Part shown: positions 1 to 13,800 of the stretch, piece by piece
How positions within the stretch are numbered: the stretch's first letter is position 1
Layout: each line of letters begins with the position of its first letter
Assembly (NCBI GenBank): GCA_001949185.1
Contig: BDGG01000001.1
Span: 6,779,280 to 6,843,279, forward strand
DNA length: 64,000 bases
Direction of reading: 5' to 3'
Origin: Ramazzottius varieornatus
Lineage: Eukaryota; Tardigrada; Eutardigrada; Parachela; Ramazzottiidae
Position numbers and translations under genes: made by a program
The notes under the pieces: generated by a model
Databases searched by the model: none
What the model saw: the letters and a program-made list of their open reading frames with translations, nothing else
What the model was told of the DNA's origin: nothing

Positions 1-3000
1 GCAGGGTAGGTGCGATCAATCGACCGACGAGACCGGACTGCCGGTACTGCAAGGACGTCAGCTTGATCCAGTCAGGCCACTTGCCCTGGTTGCACCGATG
101 CACAAACTGGGCGCATTCCAGAAGGAAGGCAGCGCGGGATAGGACTGGTGCTTGAAGGTCCAACATCGCCGACAGAACGGATGGCTCGGGCAAGGTCCCT
201 GGTGGACAGAAGTCAAGGAGGACGCCGAGGCTACGCATACCGGTAGTCAACGCGCGGACGTTGAGGATGAAGGCAATCTTGGAAGGTGTGGTGGTTGGTG
301 GAGCTTCTTCGCTTTTACTCCGACGAAGTATGCCTAAAGGCATTTCGAGTTATGCACGGAACGTTCTTACATGCAATACGCAAAAACTGGCAAGGTCGCA
401 AACAGTTTCCCTGCGTGGTTCATGTCACTAGTCTTAACGAGAAAACAAGCAGCCATAACAATCAAATCGACTCAGTTACTGTACACGCATGATGAGAAAG
501 TTTAGTACAGCGGAACGAATGTTTGTACCTACGTACGTGTGCAAAATTCACACCGATGCGGTTTTTGACAGCTTTCTACGGTTGATTTCTCACTTTGCCG
601 TCTTTTCCGCCTGTTTCAAACTTTTTACTGTTCCAAACTTTCCCTTCGTGCGCGTGTGATATGTTTTACCGCTTATTTCTTCTTCTCTGGCATTGTAGTC
701 CGCTATCCGTTTGTGTCGAAGTGACGGTAGGCTAATTTGACCGGTTGACTTGAACGACAGTCTGTGTTTCATGTGTTCGGGGTTGGTCTTCTCCAGACTC
801 TGCTGTCTCGAGCCTTCCCCCGAAGAGTTCCCATCAGGTCCTGACGCAAGTGACATCGAAGTCTCCAGAGTTCCTCTTCGCGAGTCGCGACTACCCTGAC
901 TCGACTTTGGCGATTTTAGCCAGCGGTGTCGCATACCCAGTCCATGCTTCTTTTTTCTGGCACCCGGTGAGTGGGGAACAGCGATAGACTCGTCTTCGGA
1001 TAAACTAACCCTGGGAGACTTCGAGCTTGTCATACCTAAACGGCCAAAATCCGACGTTAGTGTCGTAAAGAAAGATATTCTAAAACAATAGAGCGAATTC
1101 ACAAAGAACCACAATAGAAACCGAGAGTTATGTAAACTGAGCGGATAACTTAGGCAACCTTGTTTTCTTTATTTGTCGAATCAAGGATTCGGGGAGCAAG
1201 TGTAGCCTACCTTTAAGGTTACTCTCGCTGTTTTCTCTGGATTGCATAGGTTTCAAAAAGACCTTCTGTTTTTTGGCGAATATGCCGCGCAAGTATCCCG
1301 CGGAAGCTGACGCGCCACTTGTGTTGACGTCGCCCTCGAACGGGCTGTCGTCAGTGTGTTCGTTGTCATCTTGTGTGGCGGCACGACCAGCTTCCGAGTC
1401 CAGACGGGAATGTCGGATAAGAGGCTTTCTTTTGTGCTGCTGGGAGGCTGGTTGTTGATTAAGCTGCAGATGAAGGGTGGTTGGAGTGTCGGGTCGTGAC
1501 TTGATGTGCAGCGAGGTGCCGGCTTGTGATGATGGCTGAGGTGGCATGATGGATGAGGGCGGGTACTGCTGCGACTCCATCACACCCGACATGACAACGC
1601 GCCGAAAGATGCTATCATAAGCTTCCTTTATGTATGTCAGTAATGAGCGCAGATCGTTCTGAAGACCCTGCCAATCATAAGAAATACCATCGTGTGTTCA
1701 AGAAGGCCTTTCAACCACCGCAATTCGTCACAATCAAAACGTCTGAAATTAGTCACATCATACCGTCACCAAATCAGACAATGGAAAAACAGACCGAAAT
1801 GCTTCTTAAAAAATTCTGGATACAAACCAACGCAGTAGCCTCAAAAATCAACGCAGTAGCCAAATGGTTTGTGCAGTTTTAATGCACATTCCACAGATTT
1901 TCCCAGTCGGGGCCGTAAGGGGATATTCGTGCGACTTACCATATTTTCAGGACGCTTGATGACGTCCATCCTGTCAATCAGTTGGGTTATTATGGGCTTT
2001 GTTGCTTGTGCAGCCACTATAAACGGAACAATAGCAGGGTTAAAAATATACGTTTCTAACTTGTCGCTGGTGGCACCTCTTTCGTGATGTACCCTCCTTG
2101 CTCTAAAATAGACTTGATTGCCAGTATGTATTGTTACCCCAGGAAAGTGTCTTTTTCATCGGTTTAGAAATCCGCGATTGATCTTGAGCGACAGGACTGA
2201 CGCAGCTGCTGAAGAAGGCGTGACAGAACTCGACAATAACAGCCAGTTCGTGCTTGATGAACATGTTTCTGAAGAACCGTTTAGCTTCAGGCTCGTTCAA
2301 GGTTTGTAAGCGGTGGATCAGTGAATAGGCTTGACGACGCATGTATTCCACAGGATTATTCCTGCTTTGCTGGATATCTTTTCCGCATCCGTACGGACAT
2401 CCAATTATTACAAAAATTCTACGGAAAAACACAATGGGGAAACTGCAGAAAAATGGTGGACTGGAAGTTTACAAAATTTATGATCCATCGAAAGTTATGT
2501 GGGAAGGTTTACGGAGAAACAAAGTCGAAGTTTGGCACACGCGCCTGGCCTAAGTGTGGGGATGGACAAAAATGTGGGGAACGGAGCGAAAGCGACTGTG
2601 CTTTGATTGATTTAATTGATCGGTCAACCACAGCTGGCCCGTGTCGCTTTCGCTCCGTTTTCCACATTTTTGTCCATCCCCATTTTTGGGCCAGGCACAT
2701 GTACTGTAACGTTTTTGTATACCAGCAGGTTAGAATGGACCACTGGAACAGAAACCCGGGTACCATTGCATGTGATGTGATGTGTTGACCGCTTGGTTTC
2801 TATTTGAGAGGCTCAAACTCAACTTTTTACCGGAAATGTGCTTACCTGGTGGTGCATGAAAGAACTAGACGGAAGATTGTGGGATCCAGGCTGATGAGCT
2901 GGGGGGTGGAGGAGGCAGTGGGGAGGGTAGAAAGCATGTCGGTATCGGGCGAAAGCTGCTGCAGAGTGTGGCCGGGAAGCACACTAACATTTTGATTCAC

Positions 3001-6000
3001 ATCCAATAAAGTATCAAGTAAGACTTCAAGAACACTTAAGGCAACATCACAGATTCTTTGGCTTGGTCGCTCGTTCAAGGCCACGAGTATGGCACGCGCC
3101 ACGGCTTGATAATTGAGCTGGCCATCATCCTGGATCAGGTTGGTGGCACCGCGTGCTTCTTGGTATTCCGAGAGCGGATAGGCAATACTGGAGTCGGTTT
3201 TGCTCCGCTGCAACCCCATCTCCTCTCCCCGCTCCTCCTCACCGGCTGACGCTGTCCCAGCTGGACTGTTTTCCGTCGTTATCGTAATCCTTGGATAACT
3301 CTTTCCTGTAATGCACCAGTCCCGTTGTTATTTTCCCATGACAAAGCACAATAAATTCGGAAAAATCTGACAACCCTTCCAAGACAAAAATTCGCTTACT
3401 GCGAGAAGAATGAAAATTTCAGTGTCTAAATTCCCGAAATTCAATGTTTTTTGCACTCATTACAATTTTTAGCTTCTGTGGTGACATATTAGCGCAACAC
3501 TCGACATTTTTCTACCTTTGCAATGCACAGAATGGTGTTTGTATCACTGACTGAGCTTGTTTGTAGGCACGAACCTGCTCGGAATAAAGGACCCCGATCC
3601 TTCGGAGTGACCGGGTTGGAAGACGAAAAAGGAGAAAGAGCCGACTTGGTCGTGGTGGTTGGCGAAGAATAATACTTTTCCTCATCGCCAAAGGCGAACA
3701 TGACGTCCTGATGTTTGAGAGGCAAGCCCGGCGTACTGACTGGCGAAACATCTTCCTGCCTGGCCGATAAAGTTTGCCCGCCAATAAAGAACTTGGGTTT
3801 TGCTTCTTCCGCGTTCATCCTTCTCTTTTTCGAATTGACGTCTTTCGGAGCCAGATAGTCCGCCCTTCGGGGAGTTCGCACTTCGCCCAGCGTTTTCTTC
3901 AACGACGGTACAGAGTTACTCCGTTGCCTGACTGTCCCCGTGCGTTGATAGTAGTCACGGATTTCCAGCAGTCGGTTGTAGAAATATCGCAAGGCCCAAA
4001 ACATGCCTTCTTCCGACCATGGGGGGACGTAGAGGCACCGGAGGACGGCAACGTCGAACAGAGTGGCTACGCTGACATCACGAGCTGGCTGGGAGCGCGT
4101 CTCGGTCATCTGCGAATGAATAGACATCTCCAGCTTGTTGTGCAGGAACTCCTTGTCGATAGGCGAAGTATGGTTACGGGTAGGCAGGGCTACAGGTTCA
4201 ACGGCACCGGTCAAGAACGCGGAAGCGGCCAGGGAAGCTTGCTGAGCAAGAGCGGAGGCGGCGGAAGAAAGCAGGGGAGCCATGACTGGACGGTCTCGAC
4301 GTCGACGATGACCACATTTACACCTACAAAATATATTTCCATAACCATCCAGTCTAATGGAAGGCTGAGCGCGAAAAACATTTATCTGTTGACATCCTCA
4401 CTTTTGTTGGAACGCCCTTCCCTGTATTTACGTGAAGTTTGTGCAACAACAGCAGTGAACTAAACCTACTGCCCTTTTTCTGCTTATTTTTGGAAAATCT
4501 GATTTCTACCACGGACGAACGTGAAATTAGCATACCGTAAGAGTTCTTTTTCTGCTGGCTGAATTTTGGTATTGCAGAATTCACAGATATATTCGAGAGT
4601 CGGCGTTAGAGTCCCCGGGGTCTCCAAGGTGGTCAGGGTGCATATCTCGCTCATGTGAGCCAGTGGTGCCCCTGAATGTGGCGCAGTCTTGGCTCGCTGT
4701 AGTGCTTCTTTGGCGGCTGCCGCTTCCTCGACGTTTCTTTCCGGCTCTGCCAGAAGGAATCCTTCGTCCACTTGTGCTCCGGTGTAGATGTCCCCCACAT
4801 TCCCTAACCCAGAAGGTCCGATCTCCATCTCCGACATGGTATCGTTGGTGTTGCGGGTAGGCTTGGCCGGTGCAGTGAAGAGTGGAATGTCGGGTTGACG
4901 GTACTCCCACAAGGGCTGCCATAACCGCAGTCCGTTCTCCAGCCGGTTGGTCCGACCCGCCCTCTCGCTGGATCGAAAGTCGGAGGGATCGAGTTGAGGC
5001 AGCAACGGAGCAAAGAGGTAGACCAGAACCTGTAACGAGAAGAGGTGTCAATATGATCACAGCTTAGCACGCATGGGTTCTTTTGGTCGTTTCGCGATGA
5101 CGTCAGTATAGAGTACCAATCATGGGCTCAACACAGGCAATCAGCCCTTTAATCCTTCTGACACTTGGACGGCTTGGTGCAAAAATAACATTAAGCCGTC
5201 ACACGAGATTTACCATGAAATCAATGTGAGGTATATTTTTGTCATTTAAAAATGCTCATACCTGTAGAGAGGTGATTGGAAAGAGGTAGGGCTCGTTTGA
5301 AGGCGCGCCATTGTGATGGGGATACAAGGAACTGCGTCGTCCGGTGGGGGCGGGTCGCTCTTGACGAGCCGAGTCGACGCAGTCGGCAGCGGCGTCGAGA
5401 AGGAGGTAGTGGAGGGTGTATAAAAGTTTGGTCGTGTTGGGACCGAGAGGTGCGGCGGGAGGAGCTGTCGAGGGCTGGCCAGACACCGAAGGGTCGTCGC
5501 GATCGGCATCGCCAGCAGCAGACTGGTTCAGACTGCGGCGCGGCTGGCTCTCCAGCGTCGACGCACAACAGTGCATCACATAGGGCAGGGCGGCCACAAT
5601 AAATCTCCATCGTGGAATACTAAGTATGGCGTCCGATAAACTCGGTGAAAGACCGTGAAGGTTATTCTGTACTAAGATGCGTTCAAATGTCTACGAGGAA
5701 AATAAACAAAAGGTTACATACTGCATGCAGTGCTCTTAGTAAATTTCCAAAATGCCACAGCTTCTTCATCTGGACAAAACTGGGTGGATTTCGATACAGA
5801 CACATTGTTCTCTACTTCATTTGGTGTCTCGAATTCGTTCTTTTTCCTGGTATAACGGAAATCTTGATTGGTTGACGATCTGCTTTACGAATGCACCTTC
5901 GAGTTTGTGCTTTACAGGTTTGTGGTTAACTGCGACCTCGGCCCTCAGTCTAATGCATGGCGTAAGGAATAAATGCTCTCGATAGATGCTGAAAATGAGA

Positions 6001-7800
6001 AATTGCTGATATACATATCAGTCTCCGGTGAACCTGAGGAACATTGTGTTCATCAGGTGTTCATCAGGCCTTGTAGAACATCCCTCTCTACATTAGGCTT
6101 TCGTAACATTCTCCACGTTATTTACCAACGTTTTTGGGGCCTAGCGCAATAAATAGGCATCGCTGGGTTTTTCGCACCTTGTTTGGAAACAAATTGGTTG
6201 AAGAAGAGATGACAGAAAATTCGTACAAAGGGAGATCAGGAAGATTTTGAATGACTATATTCCAGAATTTTCTCTCTGCACTGTTCTAAGGACTTGGTTG
6301 ATGAAGGCTTACGTGAAATGCTTAGCTGAGGGATCATGCGGATAGTATCGAAACCGAAAAACCGAAAAGCATGTCGTGGTCCACTTTTTCGTTTTACAAT
6401 AAACCGTTTTTTAAAACGCCGTATGGTGATCGTGCTCACGCCAGCATGCGCCACTTTGGTGCGGTAAGAGGTATTGCTTTCCACAGCCGTTTAATTCCGC
6501 GGGAACTTCTCAACGAGAAAGTCAATGAGGACCTCAATGTTGCAAATTTTTCTGAAGGTTAGACAGTGAACTAAATTCACTGAGAGTTTTGAGATAGAGA
6601 TACTGTGAGTGAGTCCAGCTTTCGATTAAAAGGATGAAATTTCCGATCTGGTTATCCTCTGAAAGAAAGTGGGTAACGGCGAGCCGAGTTTTCATACGAT
6701 CGATTGCTAGCCAAAATGTTCAGGAAACGAGTTTGAAGACCTCAAGGGCAATCCGGTACGGATAATGGGATCTAGTGTGATAAACATCTGGGAACACGAT
6801 TGTGAAATTTATGTGGCCGTCTGACCAGTGGTCAGATGGCTACGTCAGGAAACTATGAAAGGGTTCGCTCTTTGAACTGAAGCAGTTTTGACGTCATACA
6901 GCGTGAGAATGCGCCGCCATCTGTTCGGACGCAGAACCCCCATGCGGCAGTACTGTAATCACCCCCAGGATTATCGGGAATATCTTTCTAAAACGGCGAA
7001 TAGTTTTGTGGAACTTCTTTCCGTGGCGGAGCGTGGCGGCTCTACCACTTAACAGCCTAGAGTATTCTGATAACCTGATGTCAAAAATTTTCAGACGGGA
7101 AAGCTCAGTTGTTGGAAATTCTTCTCCTTGCTGCAAAATTTTTGATAGCTTTTCGTATCAACGATTGCTGGACCTGTGCTAAAAGTGAGAAAGGTACAGC
7201 TTTGAGTTCAAGAAAATAGGGGAAAATTCGCCAGCTCTCGGAAGAAACACAAACTTTCAAAAACTCTGTGGTAAAAACCAAAATTTCATAGTTAAATGCC
7301 TGCTACACTGGTTAGTGGTCCGTAACGATCATGATTGCTATTGATAATTTATGGATGGGGAAAGTCAGACCTGCGGGGTTATGGTTCAATGGCCTACAGT
7401 CACGTCTGGAGCTTGGATGTCGGGATTACGTAAACAGGTTTCAGATATGCAAATGTACCCCCTCTCCTCTTCCTGGTCAGACTGATGATGTGGAAAATAA
7501 CCATAGTCTGGAACGGTGCTGGTTGGGGGAACCCGAACTTGAACTTGAACATGAAAGGTTAAGCATGTCTTGCTTTGAACCACTTCCACACTCGAGCTTG
7601 ATGTTACTTGTGATATTATAATCGAAAATTTAGGATGGCGTCCAGGAAGGGATTCTTCCCGCGCAGAAGCCACTGAAGGCCGTAGGAGGAAGTTCAACGA
7701 AACAACAGAAAGGGCTTACGTTTAGGCTGTAAAGTAGTGCCGGGCACTTACCACACAAGATGCCTCTTGCAATTTCCGGTTGTATGGACGGACAAAAGGA
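1..7800 (-). CDS. UNC80: UNC80 homologue, amino-terminal part (partial at left edge)
   Basis: UNC80 is the large scaffold that links UNC79 to the NALCN sodium-leak channel at the plasma membrane. Minus-strand exons read, in order: 7752-7800 (RPYNRKLQEASCV), 5262-5619 (PRWRFIVAALPYVMHCCA), 4536-5029 (LWQPLWEYRQPDIPLFTAP), 3516-4323 (TLFDVAVLRCLYVPPWSEEG), 2846-3305 (RICDVALSVLEVLLD), 2138-2418 (GCPYGCGKD), 1940-2016, 1211-1658 (YIKEAYDSIFRRVV), 670-1035 and 1-333 (FLLECAQFVHRCNQGKWPDW). These match the vertebrate protein in the same order. Most joins keep frame with GT-AG sites; the join between 3516 and 3305 is unresolved. The first coding exon and the exon that should lie between 7752 and 5619 were not found. 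Roughly two thirds of the protein lies left of the window. Introns carry two repeat elements. Identity is very secure; exact exon ends are less so. Confidence 0.93.
481..658 (-). mobile_element. MITE-like terminal-inverted-repeat element, copy A
   Basis: A roughly 180-base element in an UNC80 intron. It begins GTACACGCATGATGAG and ends with the inverse (CCTTCGTGCGCGTGTG). It shares internal blocks (TTTCTACGGT, CCGTCTTTTCCGCCTGT, TTTTTACTGT) with copies at 16014, 18788 and 23695. There is no room for a transposase, so it is non-autonomous. Confidence 0.7.
2528..2712. repeat. Foldback (palindromic) repeat, copy 1
   Basis: Two arms of about 70 bases form an inverted repeat: GGGGATGGACAAAAATGTGG then AACGGAGCGAAAGCGAC on the left, and their reverse complement on the right, around a spacer containing TTGATTTAATTGATCGGTC. 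It lies in an UNC80 intron. Related copies are at 11521-11704 and 21841-21963. Confidence 0.8.
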
Positions 7801-10800
7801 CTGCAAAGGAAGAAACAATTAGTACCAGGAATAATCAGATCGCGCTCGTGGTACAGTCTGTGTAACATTTTAACAGGCTACATGCACAGACTGCCGCTGC
7901 CTTTTCTCCGGGCACTGCCAGCGACACTCCCGTTCACTGGATGCACTGCTTTTTGGCTAAGTGCACGGCATGGGTACAACCTTCGCAACACAGTGATTTC
8001 GAAGGTTGTCGGCGAGCGAAAGTAAATCTGATTCTGACTCGTTGCAACCCCACTCTCGCTCGTTCGATAGATCATCATCAGATTTTGCTGCCTGTGTATG
8101 TTTTATGGTTGAAAAACTGATTGTCTTATTGGTGCGATTGGCAGAAGGTGCCTGTCTTGTTGTGAAAGCTGACCTCAACCAGAGAAATATTTCTGCGGCC
8201 GTGCAAGACCGTCAAATTAACTCAAATTATTTATATGCGATAGTAAAATGTTTTTAATAAATCATAAACCGGATTCAACACTTTTCATTCGCTGCTAAAC
8301 AAGCAAGTAAAAATAATACGCGAAACAGTTTCAACTTTTTGCTCCTTGGTTGATGGCGAGCCCAGTTTGTTTACTTGCCACAGTTTCCAGGCCACCAAGA
8401 AACAGAGAAATTAAAATAAATGCCTCCTGACGTGTGCCGGAATGCTGTTTCAACAAGATAGCATAAGCGGAACTTCTTCTAAGCTTCGTGCAGTGGCGTA
8501 CGTACCTGAAATCAGCTGAATTTTCATTTCAAAAACAAACGCCGGTTTCGGGGTACTTTAGATCTCTTCGAACTTGGTTTTCTCAATCACACGATCTGAA
8601 TGAAATTTTCAGACAAAACCTTCAAGAAGCCGGGCTACCTGTGTGATTTGAGAGCAGGGAAGCTACAACGGAGTTTTCTGTTGCACTGCAAATCCTATCG
8701 AAGCAATCAGAATCAACCTGTACCGTTATTTTTGAGCGAGCCTCGCATCACGTCACGGGGATGTCGGGACCGGATGTTTTGATGCCCAATCGATGTGGGC
8801 AGGTAATTGAACTGCTTCTTAATAATTATATGTTGTGCCTTCTGCGTTTCTTGGGCTCAGTCCTGCGCGCACAGTCTGATGTTTTCCGCGTTGACCGTCA
8901 TCGCAGTGCTTTCGGCAATCTCGACTTCCCATTTCTGCGTGGCTCAACGTGCGCCATTTAAAAGTTAAGCAACACATGGGACCAAAGCACCATCGAGAAA
9001 CCATTTAATCGATCGATAATAACCGCTTTTTGGTTGATGGCGAGCCCGAAAAGATCTCTTTTTCTCTATGATCGAAAGTCGCGAACTGAACAACGCAGGA
9101 CAGCACTGTACGCAGGGCACACACGAGCGATCACCATTGCAACGTTGCCCACTGTGGCTTTTTTACGTCAGTGTTAATGTTCTCTGACAAACGAGACTCG
9201 CTGATGGAATGTGGACGGTGCATCGGAAAACAGAGCTATAGATTACATCTACTGGCTCGCCCAGGTTTCGCTTATGACCAGGATACAGTATACGTAGAAA
9301 AACATCGGTATAAACCTTGACTGTCAAATTTTCTGATGACATGGGCCGAACTGCGACACGAACTAGTTGTCAGCCTGTCACGGCTTACGAAGTTCGCTTA
9401 AAATGGAGAGCGAGTTCTTTTTTATCAAGGCGTGGACGTTACTGAGGCACCGATTTTGTGAAAGAGCTTACCTGAACTGACGCCAAAGGAAATTCTGGAT
9501 AGGAATAGGTAAAGATTCCAAATCAGTGTTGGCATCCTTGCTGGTGGCGGTAGTATTGGGATGGACAGAGACGTCAGTGGTTTGGTGCAGTGCATGGTCT
9601 TTCCGTTTGGGCATATCAGAGGGATGTTAGGTGTGGTAGGTATACAGTGGTGCTCTACAACTGCCGGCCGGACACTGTAATGATCGTCTGTGGAACAATA
9701 ATAGTCCACAAAAGAAGCCTTGAAGGAATGGTGTTGACGCCGATACATGCATATGGTCGGCTGGGACATATCATGGATGATATCAGGGACAAGCTCCACC
9801 ACTCACACGACCTCCCGACCTGTAAATTTCGTATTCACCAGGACTCAATGTACGCACTCTAGCAAAGTCGGTCACCGTCACAAAATGTGATGATATTCCA
9901 CAGATAAAATAATATTGGCTGTAATAGCAGCTGGATCAATGTAGAAAAAGGATTTCAGTCGTGGCTGCTGTAGCTTCCTCTTCCGCATCACTTCATTCCG
10001 GCTTACTTTAGCTCCAGCATTCCCCCATCGTCTCTTCTTCATGCATCCCCAACAACATACAACAAGATATGAGACAATGAATGACGTTAAAGTAGAAGGA
10101 ACTGCTGAGGTTGTAAGATGTGGTATCTTCAATGGCAACACATCAAAAAGCCGCGGGCTGTTTTTCCCAGGACGCCGACCTTCCACCACTGAGGGTCATA
10201 TCCGTCACATTGATCAATATTGCACAGTCCACGACGCATAGATCAGCAAATCTAAAACGAGAAAAACGTGTTAGATACTGGGAGGGGAAAGATCGTAATA
10301 CCCTATATGTACGTACAGTCAAGGGAGGAAATCAAGCGTGGTAATCCGCAAACCATCTCTATCCTACATACAGCCTGAGCGGTGCTCTGAGTTCGACAAA
10401 TTCGGCGAGGTGAAAGGCAGATGAGATTGAATTGGATTGAAAATTAATTTTGGCCTCGGCAGTAAGGAAGGTTCGAATGGTAATGCGGGAAGACGTAACA
10501 GAAAATCTGGGGTGTTCCTTATCGCTGATCATGGGCGCGTGCGAGGTATACTAAGAAAAGCGGCATGGTGAAGTCTACTACAGAGTATAGGAAACTGCCT
10601 ATTGCCTGAGCAAGGCGGCCCAGCCCGGCTGGCGATTGCTGGCTTGTGCCCTGCATGGAACTATCGGATGGGGAGTGTGGATGGCGTCAGGCACAAGAGC
10701 CATAATTACGGGAAGTGACAAGAAGGATATGTACCCAGTCTTGGGTGAGGAAAGAGTGCACGGATGGCAGCTAGTCTAGGAGCTGTGGCAGGAAGATGTG

Positions 10801-13800
10801 ACAAGAGCCAACTGTGAGTGAGTGGGTGCTAGCAGAAATACTATATGGCCTCTACAGCTCCAAAACCCCATCTCAAACATTTGCCGGTTTTCACAACCAA
10901 CTCTCTTCAACCAGCTTCCTCACTCCCTACACGTCGATATTACGATAATGTGATGGCACCAGAAATGACATACGTAGTGTACCGCACTGTATCTTGCGTC
11001 ATAACATTTTCCAACAAAGGGAAGAACCTATGTTTACTGACAATGTTCGAGGTCCTGTATACCGACTGTAGCTATTGTTTGTTTCTCAGCCTTCCGGATC
11101 CTGAAACTATAGGTCAGGAGTACATCTGAAGTGTCATCTATCGACAACGAAAATGAAAGTATCAACAAAACGAGGTCCTCCAGAGGTATTCCGGGTAATG
11201 CTCGTTTGATGTGACACCAAGGAACACCGGCATTACATGATATGGTACGTTACAATTAGGTTTCTTTTTTGTAGAATAAGTTAATAATATAATAGACAAC
11301 TGTCTGAGAGTAGAATATGCAATAATTTCTTTTATATCTGAGTCATCAGGATTTGAGTAACCGCATTGCTGTCGTGGTCCTGGCAGCGAGGAAAAAACGT
11401 TCTACATCTCTGCAATTGAATAGCAAATCAGGATTGACATTTGATGTGGAGGACAAACAAACGCATATCCCAATACACACATGAGCAGTTCACATACAGG
11501 GCCATGTGGGTTCGCCAGCTTGTACAGACGGTTAACGTACTTTGCCAACTGTCGGCATGGACAAGTATTAGCAGCGGCTCGCAGGCGGTATACGGGCCAG
11601 CTAGGGATAATAACCAATCAAATAAATCAACCTAAGTAGTGCCGCTTTCGCTCCGTTGCCAATAATTTTGTCCATGCCAATAATTATGCGAAGTACGTGT
11701 ATACACAGACGAGGTGCTACAGACTATATGGCCAGCCAAAGTCGTTGCCTTTACAGTATCCGCGGATATCTATCGCTTTTTTGTCAGCCTGCCTTCGCAG
11801 GGTTCCTTCCTTACTTGCCTCGGCACCATCCAGTTTGGTTGGCACACTGGAGGAAGGCCCGGCAATGAGGGTGATAACATTACAGATGTGGAGATATATC
11901 ACAGCTGCCGGCTAGTAAGAAGGAAGCCGGGCCGGTTGGGCTGGCTGATGAGTCCTCCGCTCCGTCTTTGTCACCACACGTCGGGCTTGCACATGGCTCT
12001 TCGGCACGATACTCGAGAGCCATAGCCTTTCATCCTGCAACAAGAGCTGTAATATTGCTTCTGCTTCCTTCCTTCCTTTCTTCCCTTCCTTTCGTCCTAC
12101 TCCGTCTCTATCCTGCACGCTTCGGGGTCTCCGCTGACGACCACGCGAAGATGGAAGCAGGTCCGCGGGGCGACAAAAGCCGCGCATAACAAAAACCACA
12201 GATAAATTAGGGCCCCCAATAGTCGCTCGTAAAAGTCAGCTCAAGACAAGGTCTACAGCTCCGTAATGTGCTCTTTATAGGCTTCAGATGAACCCACTGG
12301 GATCTATCTTATCGCTCAAACAGCACGGCCAGACGTGCCCAGTGCACTATAACAGACAACGAGCCAGGCCGTTACAACGTAAACCGACCGGAAAGCCAAC
12401 CCCAGCCAACGAGCAGCCCTTATAAACTACACAGTCAAATCAATCGATCGTGCATAATTAACCAGATTAACCTAAAATCCCCTCGCCCGACCACGCATCT
12501 TCCTTCGTCCCCACCGCGTGCTTCTTTCCCGATATATTTGACCGCGGAAAAGCAAACATCCCAGAAATCCAGAGCTATGTTTGCCGTAAATGACTATTTG
12601 GAAACATACGTCCCCACGACCCAGCCTCTAAAAGGAATGGCCTTCTCTCAGTTCCAATCATCTTTCTTGTCGGAGTTTGTCAAGATTGTCTGTCCAAAAG
12701 TACATGTGTTCATTGGGATAGTTTGACAATCGCCATGACGGAATAAACACTTTTCTACGAGTATCCTATCTTTTGAGATGAAGGATACAGTGCCTACTTT
12801 GGTTACAGTTACGGTTACTGTACACTGATGCTGCGCTGTGAATGATTTTTAATTGGAGAGTTCACGGTCAACTTCCGGGTTCCGGTAAGGTGATCCAGGA
12901 TAACTGTGGATTTGAACAGACGGCAAAAGCCAACACTATCAAGTCTATACCGTATGGCAAATAAAGTATGGAGGGTGAAACTGCAGCCTATGGTTCTTGA
13001 GGAGCGATGGCTGCTTCCACTTTGGAAGCTTTCCCTAAGTCAACAAATCCAAGCGCGCCAAAAGGCCGCGCGCCGTTCTGAACGAGTTGGCTGTATGCAC
13101 CAGCAGAGTGTATAATAGACAAGATGGAAGACCTATAAATCGATCAGGTGAAAAACCTCACACATGAGAAAATTCAATTACCTTTTCGAGCTTCTCCAAA
13201 GATTGACACAGGTATCAAGGCAAGATCAGCCAACGTTATAAAGACGAAACGGAGGTATTAGCACCGGCTTAAGATGAATAGGCAGGAACAAAAGGATGAT
13301 CCCCTTTTCGGTTGGAAAATTGATGACTCTGAATAACCACAGCGAATAAACGATTCCAACAGCAATGGTTGTGATCACATTAGCTTTTTCTTAAAGGGTA
13401 AAAGAAGAAAGAAAGTCTGATCTCATTTGGGCCCATGAAATGGGAAAAGTACTAAAGTACGCGTCAATGAGAAAATGGCGTAATAACAGCCGAATATCGG
13501 CGGCGGCCTTTATCCGTACAGTACAGACCGGATCACAGAGCACTTTCGTCAAGCAGACCTTTCTTCTTCCTATCTCACACAATCCAGCTTGAGAAAAGCC
13601 TTGAGCAAAGGGGGATCGAGCAAAAGAAGGACCGCGAAACGCTGTAAAACTCCAGCCACGATATCTTTCCCAAGATGTTGGACTATAGTGACTGGTTGAC
13701 TCCGAAGAAAGGGGAACGATCGGCAAAGGAAAGAAAGGGCCGGCATACAAGAGTCGAGTTTGTTCTCTACGTATACATTATGGAAGGGACAGCTAGGCCT

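Noticed and set aside
1273-2788. Several plus-strand frames of 60-155 codons.
   Set aside because: They lie opposite firm UNC80 exons or inside the foldback repeat and are shadows.
8361-8420. Minus-strand phrase ending KLWQ as the missing first UNC80 exon.
   Set aside because: It has an in-frame stop upstream, no ATG, and only two or three matching residues.
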